A DNA stretch of 64,000 nucleotides from Methanosarcina vacuolata Z-761 (GCF_000969905.1 NZ_CP009520.1:2170001-2234000); one strand, 5' to 3'. Positions 17,190 through 26,790 are shown, counted from the stretch's first letter. Notes: generated from the letters alone by a model not told the origin. Translations and numbers: made by a program.

Positions 17190-18395
17190 TTAAGAGGCAT
17201 CCAAAGAGTTGTTGCTTTTTAGGAATAACTCGTCCGATTTTTTAACAGGAACTTTAAGTTCGATTCCAACTGGGCCAGACTCTACAAACTCAACTTTCTT
17301 ATCATTAACTTGAATTCCCAAAATTTGAGTTTTTATATATCTATGTTCTCTTTTTATTATTAACTCGTCATTAGTTTTCATCTTAGGAGACAGATCTAGA
17401 AGAATAACTTTTCCATTATGCAATATCTTCACTGGTTCGTCTAATGAAACACAGTTTTGAGGTGAAAATTCAATCAATCCATATTTTAATAAAGCTTTCC
17501 GTGCTTCTTCTTTTGATATACAGCCATTTTTTATGGAGAAGTACAAGTTAAATAACTGCCACGTTGTCAATAAACCTCTTTTATCACTTTCAGTATCTTG
17601 TATCTGTTCCCTTTTAAACGGAGGATTTTCTCTTAATAATGGAGGCTGATATCTTTGATGATTGACAATATATAAGCCAAAAACGTCAAAATTCTGTCTC
17701 TCCTGCATCCTTCTGTTTTTTATTTTTTCAATTTGACTACACTGTCCGTCTGTTGATGTGCCTCCAATACCTTTGATTTCTATAACTAGCAATCCATCTT
17801 CAGTATCCACTTGTAAATCTTCTTCCAATAATCCTTCACTTGCATCATCCATGATTCTTATTTTCTTAAAGCCTAACCATTCAAGAAAAGCCTTTACGGA
17901 TTTTACAAGTTCATCCCCACTTTCTGTTAATAAACGATGTAGGCATTCATACTTTTTGTAGTTAGCTTCAATTTCTTTTTCTTTTTGTTCAATTTCTGCA
18001 TCGAATCTTTTAATTAGAGATTCTTTTTCTTCAAGCAAGTGTTCTACATTCGGTAACATATACGCTTCTTGTTCAAGCCATTTAAACTTTGAATTAAATG
18101 GAAATAGATTTGGCCATAAGGTAGGTAATTGATTTGTCAGTAATTCTTCTAAAAATGAACTTTTTTCTACAATTTGGGGAAATACAAAAAGTAGGCAATT
18201 GTCAAAGAATCTAAAAAAAGAAACAATTTCCCCATGAGAGTTTTTAATCAAAGGCAGGAATACTTCAGTTTCTTTATTAATATCTGGATTGCTAAAAAAA
18301 ATATGATAAGTAGCTCCCTCAGAGTATTTGTTCAAAAAATCATGTAGATTCAGTAGATCTGATTCTTTTTGTATAACTAATTCTCTACCAAATTT
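17190..18395 (-). pseudogene. C-terminal part of a PD-(D/E)XK-nuclease-like protein, separated by IS66
   Basis: About 398 codons remain on this side of the insertion. A coiled coil (residues EEKESLIKRFDAEIEQKEKE) precedes a candidate PD-(D/E)XK core, LQVDTEDGLLVIEIKGIGG, with the D...ExK residues of restriction-endonuclease-fold nucleases. The last 60 residues (VGIELKVPVKKSDELFL) resemble an EF-Tu domain-2-like barrel. The frame is open upstream of the first possible TTG start through RELVIQKESDLLNLHDFL and meets the IS66 left edge at the target duplication. It joins in frame to the piece at 19924-20543. The intact protein would have about 605 residues. Target unknown. Confidence 0.75.
18388..18395. 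repeat. Target-site duplication, left copy
   Basis: CCAAATTT directly abuts the left end of the IS66 element and is identical to 19924-19931. Confidence 0.95.
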
Positions 18396-18407
18396 GTAAC
18401 TATTCAG

Positions 18408-18456
18408 GTAGCCTTGTTAAGGCTACACAATTTTTCCTCGTTCCGAGGAAAAATTG
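18408..18456. terminator. Double hairpin inside the left end of IS66
   Basis: GTAGCCTT-GTT-AAGGCTAC (18408-18426) is followed by a perfect 13-bp stem, CAATTTTTCCTCG with its inverse at 18444-18456 and a 3-nt loop. This resembles structures that block outside transcripts or hide the ribosome-binding site when read from a neighbouring promoter. Confidence 0.6.
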
Positions 18457-18484
18457 GATATAAAATGAACCATTTTCTTCCTTG

Positions 18485-19915
18485 ATGAAACGTGAAGAGA
18501 TTCTTGCTTTGTGTGCTTCAAACCCTGAAGTTATTGCTTATATTATAAGTCTTGAATCTCAAATTAAAGACCTCACTGAAAGATTGCAAGTTTTAGAATT
18601 TCGCTTAAATCAAAACAGCCGAAACAGCAGTAAACCTCCTTCTAGTGACTATATTTCCAAAGGAAAACCTAATCCAAAAAGTCTCCGTAAACAGAGTGGC
18701 AAGAAACCTGGAGGTCAAGAAGGTCATCCAGGAACAACTCTCGAAATGGTAGATAATCCTGATTAGGTAATAGAGCATTCTTTGAACTGTTGCGAAGAAT
18801 GCGGCCAGAATCTTGAGGATGTTGAAGTTGAAGCTTATGAGGTAAGACAGGTTTTTGATATTCCGCCTGTAAATCTTATTGTTACAGAACATCAAAGTCA
18901 GATTAAGATCTGTCCTTGCTGTGGAAGGTTAAATAAAGCTGAATTTCCAGAATCAGTAAATTCCCCAGTTCAATATGGTCCTAATATCGTAGCTTCAGCA
19001 ATTTACTTTAAAAATCACCATTTCATTCCTTATAAAAGGATTTCTGAATTGTTTCATGATGTAATGGGGATAAAAATCAGTTCTGCTACCATTATTGAAG
19101 CAGAAAGAGAATGTTTCCAGAACCTTGAAGAATTTGAAAACGTAATTCGAGAAAAGTTACTCTCTTCTCCTGTTATCCATTGTGATGAAACTGGAATGAA
19201 AGTTCACGGAAAAAGACATTGGCTTCATGTAGCTTCTACTGACAAATACACTTGTTATTTTGCTCATCCGAAAAGAGGATCAGAAGCTATTGATGCTATG
19301 GGAATTCTTCCAGAGTTTAAATGGGTAGCAGTTCATGATGGATGGAAACCTTACAACGGTTATAATTGTGATCATGCTCTTTGCAATGCCCATCTCCAAA
19401 GAGAACTTATTGGAATTGAGGAGAGTTATAAACAGCAATGGGCTAAAGATATGAATGAGCTGTTATCTGAAATGAAAAAGTATACTGATGAGTGCAAAGA
19501 GCAGGGCAAATATCTGGATTTTGAACAAGTTAAGGCATTAGAAAAAAGGTTCGATACTGTAGTCGCGAAAGGAATTGAAGAAAATCCACCTTCTCTAAAT
19601 CCTGAAAGACAAGGAAAACGTGGTATGTATCCAAAAACCAAAGCAAGGAATCTGCTTGATAGGTTTATAGAACATAAAGAAAAGATTCTGAGATTCCTGA
19701 AAGACTTGAAAGTTCCGTTTGAGAATAATCAAGCAGAAAGAGATGTCAGGATGATGAAACTACAGCAGAAAATATCAGGAACTTTCAGAACTACACGGGG
19801 AGCGGAAGCTTTCTGCAGAATTAGAGCATATATTTCCACAATAAGAAAGAATGGTTTACCTGTTTTAGAGGGTATTCTCGCGGCGCTCAAAGGAGCGCCG
19901 CTAGCTATACCCTGA
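18485..19915 (+). CDS. tnpC: IS66 transposase (TnpC) with an in-frame UAG codon
   Basis: One frame of 477 codons, interrupted only by TAG at 18764-18766. The N-terminus has a leucine-zipper segment (LESQIKDLTERLQVLEFRL) and NSRNSSKPPSSD, the standard IS66 opening. After the TAG a zinc-finger-like CCEECGQNLED...CPCCGR follows. The DDE domain shows HCDETGMKVHGKRHWLHV, VAVHDGWKPY and DCNAHLQREL-like sequence (CNAHLQREL), and the end has FENNQAERDVRMMKLQQKISG. The TAG replaces one codon in NPD-x-VIEH. In Methanosarcina UAG can be read as pyrrolysine or act as a stop, so the element may still make full-length transposase. Whether this strain has the pyl genes cannot be seen here. Start: ATG 18485. 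Confidence 0.9.
19880..19901. terminator. GC-rich hairpin near the right end of IS66
   Basis: GCGGCGCTC (19880-19888), a 4-nt loop AAAG, and GAGCGCCGC (19893-19901). The stem lies in the last codons of the transposase and is strikingly GC-rich for this DNA. Confidence 0.6.
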
Positions 19916-19923
19916 ATAGTTAC

Positions 19924-19931
19924 CCAAATTT
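19924..19931. repeat. Target-site duplication, right copy
   Basis: CCAAATTT directly after the right end of IS66, identical to 18388-18395. Confidence 0.95.
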
Positions 19932-20543
19932 ATTAGTTGCATAGGGTATTTTAGAACAAAAATCATAGTTATAATACGTTTGCACTTCTTCCAAATGAGT
20001 TCCAGAGCTTGTGTATGTGGCAAACTGATATTCTTTTTTTACGTAAGCACTAGCAAAAATAATTAAAATAAATTGATGGCCATTATTCTTAGCAATTTCA
20101 CACCTCAATACATAAGAACCGTAAGGTCTTGGATCAAACAAATTTTCTGGGTATTGACTAAGAAAAAAGCCATCTGAAAATCCTTGAATATACTTTTTAG
20201 AATGATGGCCTACATTATATGGAATTACTTCCTTATTTTCCAGATCTAGTACAATAATTTCATACTCATGAAGATTCGGAGGAAAAGATAAATTTGAGAG
20301 GCACTTATGACTATTGGAATTATAATTATCTTCATTCGAAACTTTAATTGCTTTACCCAACGTTCCAGATTCGACATTAAGCCCCTTTTTCGTTAAATTC
20401 TCCTTAATTTTATCCTCAATATCTATGAGACATATTTGAGGTTTTTCTTGAAAGATAACTTCTTCTTGGACTTTATCCTTCTCCACTATTCCACTAATAT
20501 TTTTTTCACTTTCTTTTTTGCCTTTCACTAGCTTTCCCATCAT
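19924..20543 (-). pseudogene. N-terminal part of the IS66-disrupted nuclease-like gene
   Basis: From ATG 20543 the frame runs about 207 codons and stops only after entering the IS66 end (TAA at 19920-19922). It has a charged N-terminus, then a mixed alpha/beta region including HEYEIIVLDLENKEVIPYNVG and QFILIIFASAYVKKEYQFATY. I do not recognise this domain. Joining ...TNKFG at the duplication to RELVIQ... on the other side continues the frame exactly, so this and the 17190-18395 piece were one gene. A separate truncated product could still be made from this side. Confidence 0.75.
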
Positions 20544-21083
20544 TAATTCTCACATTATTTTATTAATTTATGCTTTTAATAAGTTAGACTGATTGTATAA
20601 ATACTAATTGAGTTTCTTCATTAAACCAAAATTTCGAGATGAGATAAAACACTTTTGACAGTAACATATGCCATACTTTGTTCCTTTCCAAGATTCCTTT
20701 CGTAACTCATAATTCTCAGATTTTTTTGCGGCTTGTGAAGTCTACACCTACTTTTTCTAACTTCTCAATTCACTTTTTCTTGTTTTTTCTACAAATCGGC
20801 AGATTTTGATAAATTTATTCTATGAATTATATCTGTGCCTTTCAGCACGCTTTTTATCATCAATGTACAACCGACGGCCAGGAAATAAATATAAATAAAG
20901 AGAAATTAGTGTTACAGGACTTACACGTTTGAGGGGGTATAATCAAACACGAACGAATTTTTCATATTCTTGTAGTCAAGACAATTAGAAGTCTAATGCT
21001 TTGATTTTTCCCTCAACAGCCATGTAAGTCCCATGAAAAACAATTAAACAAGGATAAATGAAATATAAAGAAGGCAATAAAAA
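20544..21083. other. Divergent intergenic region with a MITE
   Basis: No coding frame. It separates the disrupted gene from the PKD protein and contains the MITE at 20917-21031; the rest is AT-rich leader. Confidence 0.5.
20917..21031. mobile_element. MITE-like element, 115 bp
   Basis: Left end GGACTTACA (20917-20925) followed by TTGAGGG; right end CCCTCAA followed by TGTAAGTCC (21023-21031). The outer 9 bp and inner 7 bp are inverse copies with different spacing. No reading frame inside. It lies 50 bp upstream of the PKD-protein gene and may supply or disturb its promoter. Confidence 0.55.
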
Positions 21084-21842
21084 ATGAAAAATAGGGAAAA
21101 GTTGTATGTACTTTTAGCTTCAACAGCCCTTATTTTATCCTTTTCAGTTTCTGCTTTATCCATTTCATCGGCGTCGAGTGACCAGAATGGTCCGGTAATT
21201 GTTACTCAGACTCAGGTTATGACAAGCAATGGGACAGTAATCAATGAGTCGTCCTCGCAGTCCTCTCCTATTGTCTACAGCAGCAAAGTCGTATGGCATT
21301 ATGACAACAGCACTGATAATGGTAGTGTAGATAGTGTAAATATTTATGCTTCCAACGTCTCGACTTCCAGAAATGTTCAGATAGTCTCAAATGAGGCTAA
21401 TCAGTGGCTGTCGGATGTTCCATTTCTTTCCAGTGAAATAAATAATTTGAGACCTTTTATCTCAAATGACAGGACAATATGGGACAAATGGTTCAACGGG
21501 TTCATAAACAAGGACTTCAATAATGACATTAATTCAGATGATTGGTTCAATGACCTTCTGAATGACGATTTACGCATGGATTCTCTTGACTCGAACCTTC
21601 AGAAAGTTGATTTTTCCGCAACTCCAACTTCAGGAAATGCGCCACTGAAAGTCGCTTTCACTGATAATAGTACAGTATCGCCCACATCATGGAACTGGGA
21701 CTTTGGAGATGGGACGAATTCGACAGAAGAGAATCCTGTGCACACGTACAACAGCTCAGGACAATATACAGTTACTTTAACAGAGAAAAACAATACCTAC
21801 TGTGGCACTAAATCCGTATTTGACTATGTCAAAGTCGCATAA
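21084..21842 (+). CDS. Secreted PKD-domain surface protein
   Basis: A 252-aa protein with a signal peptide (basic start, [16 protein letters not shown], cleavage near SSASS). Residues about 170-252 are one PKD domain: [20 protein letters not shown], then [21 protein letters not shown] and a TVTLTEKN strand. Residues 38-110 ([13 protein letters not shown] and [15 protein letters not shown]) resemble one blade of the beta-propeller in the larger protein at 60005-61582, so this looks like a shortened relative. PKD domains occur in archaeal surface layers and adhesins. It lies next to a MITE and stands alone. Export is inferred from the leader. Confidence 0.82.
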   Translation: MKNREKLYVLLASTALILSFSVSALSISSASSDQNGPVIVTQTQVMTSNGTVINESSSQSSPIVYSSKVVWHYDNSTDNGSVDSVNIYASNVSTSRNVQIVSNEANQWLSDVPFLSSEINNLRPFISNDRTIWDKWFNGFINKDFNNDINSDDWFNDLLNDDLRMDSLDSNLQKVDFSATPTSGNAPLKVAFTDNSTVSPTSWNWDFGDGTNSTEENPVHTYNSSGQYTVTLTEKNNTYCGTKSVFDYVKVA

Positions 21843-22108
21843 GGGAAGTGAATGCCTTAAATTGAAAAACGATGAAAAGTGAAAAACAGTAGTGGGTAAA
21901 AGTGGGGGTTATTTTTCTTTTTCTACAGAAGCTTACTTTTCTGTAGAAGCTTACTTTTCCGTACAAGCTTATTTTTCTACATCGGCTTCTTGTTTAGAAA
22001 CCTCATTAATTATTTTATATTGGGTAAATTCCTTGACTGTTACACTTATACCTCAAATGTTCTGTCCTTAAATGAAGTTTATATCTTCTAACTCCATACT
22101 CTTATAGC

Positions 22109-22630
22109 ATGGCATCTTCTTTATTGAGTCCTCTGGCGATGCCTGAAATAGAAGGCATCCGAATCCCAATGAATTTTTATGTAGTTCTTAAGGAACCTGT
22201 ACCTCTGGCTGGCATGTCTTATCCCGGAATGTACACGCCCTGGAAGAAAATTAGAAATGCAGGTTTCTCAAGCGTTGTATGTCTCTGTGATTCCGAAGTA
22301 TCTTATAACCCCTATCCTCTCAAGGTCCTTTTTTCTGCAGAATTAGAAGACCTTCATCATGGCAATTTTCCATATGACCCTGATACACTGGAATGGCTCG
22401 TAAGAAGGGCAACTAATGTAATATTAAAAGAAATAGACGCAGGAAAAGGCATTGTTGTCCATTGCATGGGAGGTATAGGCAGAACTGGAACCGTTCTTGG
22501 TTGTGTGCTCAAAGATCTTGGTTTTCAGGCTGATGAAGTGATAAATTATCTGGACGATATAAACAAGTTGAGAGGATTTAGAGGCTGGCCGGAAACAGAA
22601 TGGCAGGCGGAAATGGTACGCAGGTATTAA
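22109..22630 (+). CDS. Dual-specificity / tyrosine phosphatase-like protein
   Basis: A 173-aa cysteine phosphatase. VVHCMGGIGRTGTVLG contains the CX5R P-loop with the nucleophilic Cys near residue 119 and the Arg six residues later. The general-acid Asp is probably in the FPYDPDTLE loop near residue 90. RGFRGWPETEWQAEMVRRY closes the fold. Relatives dephosphorylate phosphotyrosine or phosphoserine; the physiological target is unknown. The start is the ATG at 22109; M21 could be an alternative start of the conserved part. Single-gene unit. Confidence 0.85.
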   Translation: MASSLLSPLAMPEIEGIRIPMNFYVVLKEPVPLAGMSYPGMYTPWKKIRNAGFSSVVCLCDSEVSYNPYPLKVLFSAELEDLHHGNFPYDPDTLEWLVRRATNVILKEIDAGKGIVVHCMGGIGRTGTVLGCVLKDLGFQADEVINYLDDINKLRGFRGWPETEWQAEMVRRY

Positions 22631-22945
22631 TTCATTTGAAAATTAGTTATTAACGAATATGAGATCAGTTTAATGATGCCGTTCTCATTTTTGAGTTTTA
22701 TCAATTTAATAGATATTAATGGATATTTATAAATATTAATCGTAAAATAAAGAGATAGATTAGACTCAACCAGATGAAGCTGACTCATAGAGAATAATTG
22801 AAAAAATAGAATTACATGCCCCTGAGTTTTAAAAAAGTTTGATGTATAGCTAAGTAACTTAGCTTACTATACACTCGTTTTATTCTTTTCAGATTATATC
22901 CTTTTCAGATTACCTTTTCGGGATTGCTCTCAAGTCTACTTTAAT
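22631..22945. other. Convergent intergenic region with an inverted repeat
   Basis: GCTAAGT-A-ACTTAGC at 22849-22863 is a perfect hairpin nested in TGTATA/TATACA. It lies between the ends of convergent genes and may end transcription from one or both sides. No gene is visible. Confidence 0.45.
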
Positions 22946-23152
22946 TCAGGCGTTGTAGGCGTCATAGAGCTGCCATACCCATATAATCGGCCATAATAAA
23001 AATCCAGCCCCGAAAATATGCATCGTCCCTGTGATAATGAAGGCTATCCAGATGCCCAGTGCCTTGAAAAGATGTCCCTTTACAAGCTGACCCAGGCCAG
23101 GGAAGAAAAAAGAAAATAAGGCTGGAATTCCGTGTGTTCTGCAATAGTTCAT
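22946..23152 (-). CDS. Small TM2-like membrane protein, 68 aa
   Basis: Two hydrophobic helices joined by a short turn: FSFFFPGLGQLVKGHLFKAL and IWIAFIITGTMHIFGAGFLLW, then WVWQLYDAYNA. The GLGQ...KG motif between helices is typical of TM2-domain proteins. AAGGTAAG lies 6-8 nt before the ATG at 23152. Function unknown. A decayed copy of the same family lies just upstream at 23422-23583. Confidence 0.75.
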   Translation of the reverse strand: MNYCRTHGIPALFSFFFPGLGQLVKGHLFKALGIWIAFIITGTMHIFGAGFLLWPIIWVWQLYDAYNA

Positions 23153-23421
23153 AGAACTTACCTTCTTTAAGTACTTAATAAGAGGGTGTATATAAATAGT
23201 TTACATAAAAAGACCTTTCCCTTTAATATAAAAATCTTTTCTTTTTAAATAGTCCCCCTCTAAAAAATATACCTTTCAAAAGTAATTAAACAGCTCAAAA
23301 AGTAATTAAACAACTCAAAAAGGAATTAGACATCTAAAAAATGAATTAAACAGCTCAAAAAGGAATTAAGCATTCCAAAAAGGAATTAAGCATCTATTAT
23401 AAAAGTTTCTTAACCTGTTTT
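23153..23421. other. Spacer with a 19-20 bp tandem repeat
   Basis: From about 23275 to 23398 six degenerate units of AACAGCTCAAAAAGGAATTA type are seen. No gene is present between the TM2 protein and its decayed paralogue. Confidence 0.6.
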
Positions 23422-23583
23422 TCATGCACCATAAGCATCGTAAATCTGCGCTATCCAGACAATAATTCCGATTAAAAATCTGATTTCTATGACGCTCTTG
23501 AAGATTATAACATTGATCCAATTTGACGGTAAATTGAAAAATTCTGAAGTTGAACTCTTAAGTTGAACCCTTAGCTTTAATCC
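23422..23583 (-). pseudogene. Decayed TM2-like paralogue
   Basis: A 53-codon reverse frame ends FLIGIIVWIAQIYDAYGA, closely parallel to the FLLWPIIWVWQLYDAYNA end of the intact TM2 protein 270 bp downstream. A TAA closes the frame upstream and no start codon or first helix is present. It is best read as the remains of a tandem duplicate. Confidence 0.55.
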
Positions 23584-23796
23584 TTAAGTTTTATCCTTTC
23601 TTCTAACTTTTTGAAAATATATCCCCAAATTAATAAATATATATATTATTAAACTATGAGATATATTCTAATTGCGATGCAAAAAAGAATCGAATGTGTA
23701 ACTTATATTTCAGGTTACCTTTCCTGAAAAATATTGTTTTTCAACCTGCTAAACATGGTTGTTTGTTTTAATTTATAGGTTGTACGGAGTCTAATT

Positions 23797-25011
23797 ATGG
23801 ATAAAGAGGATAGTAATAATTCAATTGGGGAAAAAATTAAGTCAATGTGGAACTCATTGCCAGAATTTTTAAAATTATTAGGTACCATCCTGAGTATAGC
23901 TATAGCTCTAAAAGCTCTTTTTCCTGCGGCGGCGGTCGGAATTAGCAATTTTGATGCCGGCCCGGAAATTATCGTACCTGGAGGATCTTCTGTTTTGAAC
24001 TGGGACGTTTCTGGAGCTGATAATATTACAATAGAGCCTGGTATAGGACCTGTAAGTTCAAATGGATCCATTTCTGTATCCCCTTCAGAGACTACAACCT
24101 ATAAATTGATAGCGACTGGTAGAAGAAATGAAAAAGTTGCGCTCTGCACGGTTACGGTCAATAATGAATCTAATGAATCTCAAGAGCCTTTTCTTATCAG
24201 CTCATTTGATGCAAGTCCTGATTCCATCACACCAGGCGAGAGTGCAGTTCTCAACTGGCACGTTTCCGGGGTCTCGAATGTTACTATCGAGCCTGATATG
24301 GGAGTTACAGAGCCCACAGGAACATTTAATGTGTCTCCTGCCGGTACTACGACATACAAACTTACAGCTTCAAATGGCGAGAAAGAAGACGAAGCTTACT
24401 GTACTGTTGCAGTTGAGGAAAATGCTGCATCCTCCGAAAACGCTTCCACATCAAATATTCAGTCTTCGGAAGAAAGCCTGACATCTCAGGAGAGTTCATC
24501 GACTAAGGAAAATCCGACATCGGAAGATACTCAGGCTTCCCAGGATACTCAGGCATCGCAGGAAAGCCAGTCATCGGAAGATAATCAAGCATCACAAAAT
24601 AATTCGGCACTTAAGGAGAGTCAAACATCTAAAGAAAGCCTTCCATCTATCGGTTCGTTTAATGCGAATCCTGATACTATCGAGGAAGGGGAGAGCTCAA
24701 AGCTTGTCTGGAGCGTTTCTGGGGCTTCGAAAGTTTCTATCAAACCTGGAATAGGAACCGTAGGTTTAACTGGCAGCCAAAGCATATCCCCCAGTGAAAC
24801 CACAACTTATACCCTGACAGCCACAAATGAGGTTGGAAGCACGGTGGTTACTAAAGTCGTACTTGTAAAGGAGTCCTCCGCGTCTTCTTCTCAACAAACG
24901 GCTTCTAACTCTAGTACGTCAACTTCAACGCAAGAACAGCCCTCAACGGATAATGAGACAAAACTCAATGATTCAACCTCAGGGACTGACTCCTCTGAGA
25001 ATGGGACATAA
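23797..25011 (+). CDS. Membrane-anchored surface protein with three Ig-like repeats
   Basis: A 404-aa protein. Residues 20-50 form one membrane helix (LLGTILSIAIALKALFPAAAVG). Three repeats of about 85 residues follow, each with ISNFDAxPxxIxPGxSxxLxWxVSGAxxVTI and VSPSETTTYKLTA, the pattern of bacterial/archaeal Ig-like cell-surface domains. They start near residues 49, 136 and 289. Between repeats two and three and at the C-terminus are long Ser/Thr/Gln/Glu-rich linkers (SQDTQASQESQSSED), likely glycosylated. No cleavage site is obvious, so the helix probably anchors the protein. Function is presumably cell-surface or adhesive. The ATG is preceded by TTGTACGGAG. Confidence 0.8.
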   Translation: MDKEDSNNSIGEKIKSMWNSLPEFLKLLGTILSIAIALKALFPAAAVGISNFDAGPEIIVPGGSSVLNWDVSGADNITIEPGIGPVSSNGSISVSPSETTTYKLIATGRRNEKVALCTVTVNNESNESQEPFLISSFDASPDSITPGESAVLNWHVSGVSNVTIEPDMGVTEPTGTFNVSPAGTTTYKLTASNGEKEDEAYCTVAVEENAASSENASTSNIQSSEESLTSQESSSTKENPTSEDTQASQDTQASQESQSSEDNQASQNNSALKESQTSKESLPSIGSFNANPDTIEEGESSKLVWSVSGASKVSIKPGIGTVGLTGSQSISPSETTTYTLTATNEVGSTVVTKVVLVKESSASSSQQTASNSSTSTSTQEQPSTDNETKLNDSTSGTDSSENGT

Positions 25012-25175
25012 TAAAAGAGTTAATCTACGATTAAATCTGTAAACTGAGATAAGCATTTGATTTCAATACGTAGTTTCCAATAAAGAATGAAATATTTTCA
25101 GTACAAAAACTTCCAAAAAACGAAAAATTTCCGGTAAAAAGAAAAAACTCTGCAAGAAAAAACCCTGCCAAAACT

Positions 25176-26369
25176 ATGATTTGCAAAAAACCGACCTCAA
25201 ACCCTCCGGAATGGGACCCACCTGCCCCTTCAACAGTCTATATCAAAATTAAAAACATCCCGTACGAGACTTTCAAAGCACGGCTGAATGAGGGGTTGGT
25301 TACAACTGAGCTTGACCAGATCCGGTACCGACTGGAAAGGAGAATCTACTGCTGTGAGGTATGTTCCAGGCGCGTTAACGGATACTGCGTTGTTACAAAC
25401 CGGAAAGTTGAATCTGGATGGATTTGCAAGTCTTTTGTGCCAAAAGAAGAATTCATATACCTCGATTCAAGGCCTGGCTCGGAAACATCTCCGGATTTCA
25501 GATACCTTTCAGAAACCGGACTTCGAAAAAGCTATCCTGAAGGCGAGGGTCCGGAAGAAAGTAACCCGAAAAGTGCAGAGAGCTTCTATGAGGAAGGAGT
25601 AATTCTTTACAGGCAGGGCAGGCTCAGGCTTGCACTTGAGGCTTTCGATACGGTACTTTCTGAAAACCCCAGGCATTTTCCAGCTCTTTTTCATAAGGGA
25701 AATACCCTGTTAAAACTTAAACGCTATGAAGAGGCCCTTGAAACGTTTGAAAGTGCCTCCAGGATAAAACCGGATCATCCAGGGCTCTGGACCAATACCG
25801 GGTTTGCGCTGCTAAAGCTTGAGCATCTCAGGCAGGCACTTGAAGCTTTTGAGAGGTCTATTTCCCTGAACCCGGTGCAGAAAAATGCCTGGGATGGGAA
25901 GGAAACTGCGCTTGTTAGGGTGCATAAGTGCGAAGAGAAGCTGAAGGAATTTGAAAAAATCCTGGAAATAAATCCTGATGATGCAGGCATCTGGTTCGAG
26001 AAAGGCAAATTGCATTTAAAGCTTGGAGAAATTGAGGAATCCAGAAAAGCTTTTGGAAAAGCCCTTGAGGAGAAACTTGAGAATGCAGAGGCCTGGCACC
26101 TCAGAGGAAAAGTACTTTTTGAAACCGGCTCTGAAAAAGAAGCCCTGCACGCTTTTGAAATGGCAACCCGGAAGAAACCAGACTTTCCTGAAGCCTGGTA
26201 TGAAAAAGGCAGGGTTTTCCTGAAGCTTGGAAACCCGAAAGGAGCAGAAAATGCTTTCAAAATCGCGGCTGATCTCTGGAAAAGCAAGGGTCTTGAGGCA
26301 AATGCTGAAACTGCTCTTGCAAGGGTTAAAAGCCTGGTTCTGGAGAAAAATGAATTTTCAGGGAATTAA
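25176..26369 (+). CDS. TPR protein with an N-terminal Cys-rich module
   Basis: A 397-aa protein. Residues 55-88 hold cysteines in YCCEVCSRRVNGYCVV and GWICKSF, a likely zinc or cluster site. Residues about 130-385 are seven TPR-like repeats, each with the A-x-x-x-F-x-x-A/S-L and P pattern, for example AESFYEEGVILYRQGRLRLA and AWYEKGRVFLKLGNPKGAEN. TPRs mediate protein-protein contacts; the partner is unknown. Methanosarcina carry many such proteins. The frame is open upstream of the ATG but with no better start. Alone in its orientation. Confidence 0.82.
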   Translation: MICKKPTSNPPEWDPPAPSTVYIKIKNIPYETFKARLNEGLVTTELDQIRYRLERRIYCCEVCSRRVNGYCVVTNRKVESGWICKSFVPKEEFIYLDSRPGSETSPDFRYLSETGLRKSYPEGEGPEESNPKSAESFYEEGVILYRQGRLRLALEAFDTVLSENPRHFPALFHKGNTLLKLKRYEEALETFESASRIKPDHPGLWTNTGFALLKLEHLRQALEAFERSISLNPVQKNAWDGKETALVRVHKCEEKLKEFEKILEINPDDAGIWFEKGKLHLKLGEIEESRKAFGKALEEKLENAEAWHLRGKVLFETGSEKEALHAFEMATRKKPDFPEAWYEKGRVFLKLGNPKGAENAFKIAADLWKSKGLEANAETALARVKSLVLEKNEFSGN

Positions 26370-26790
26370 AAAACTGAATGGTCCATCTTTATTTGATTAA
26401 TGTTTTAAAGCACCTGAATGTCAGCAGTTCCTTTAAAGTCCATATTGAGTCCACAATTCTTGCTTTTTTGCAGGTGTAGTGTCGTATGCGCCTGGAATAT
26501 TTTTGTCCTCTTGAAACGGTTGAGTTTTATAGGTTTGCTACTTCTTTACAGGGATTTTAGTTCTAGAATTATTGTAACTACTTAGCCTAGGAAAAACAAC
26601 ATCATTAGCCTGATTTAACAGAATTCAATTGGCAAATTTCAGAAAATGTATTTTATTTAATTGTTGGCTATCGGTTGCGTTTTTTCAATTCTCACTGGTC
26701 AGAATTCAGACATGCCGATTTCATCAAAATCGATAACGATAAATAGATTCTGGCCTGAATAGTTACACTTTTACTTTATGGGGCTGTAAA
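26370..26790. other. Intergenic region with an isolated IS66-type end
   Basis: CCTGAATAGTTAC at 26754-26766 matches all 13 bases of the IS66 right terminal repeat of 18396-19923, only 24 bp before the next gene. A weak left-end-like GTAACTACTTAG lies near 26573. No gene is seen. Confidence 0.5.

Larger units (their letters stand above)
18396..19923 (+). mobile_element. Complete IS66-family insertion sequence, 1528 bp
   Basis: The element starts GTAACTATTCAGG and ends with the exact inverse CCTGAATAGTTAC, 13-bp terminal inverted repeats. It is flanked by the 8-bp direct repeat CCAAATTT, the duplication length characteristic of IS66. A single transposase gene of the TnpC type fills it, without the tnpA/tnpB accessory genes of larger IS66 members. 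Hairpins sit just inside both ends. The transposase stop codon lies within the right inverted repeat. The exact ends and duplication suggest a recent insertion; it disrupts a nuclease-like gene. Confidence 0.95.
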
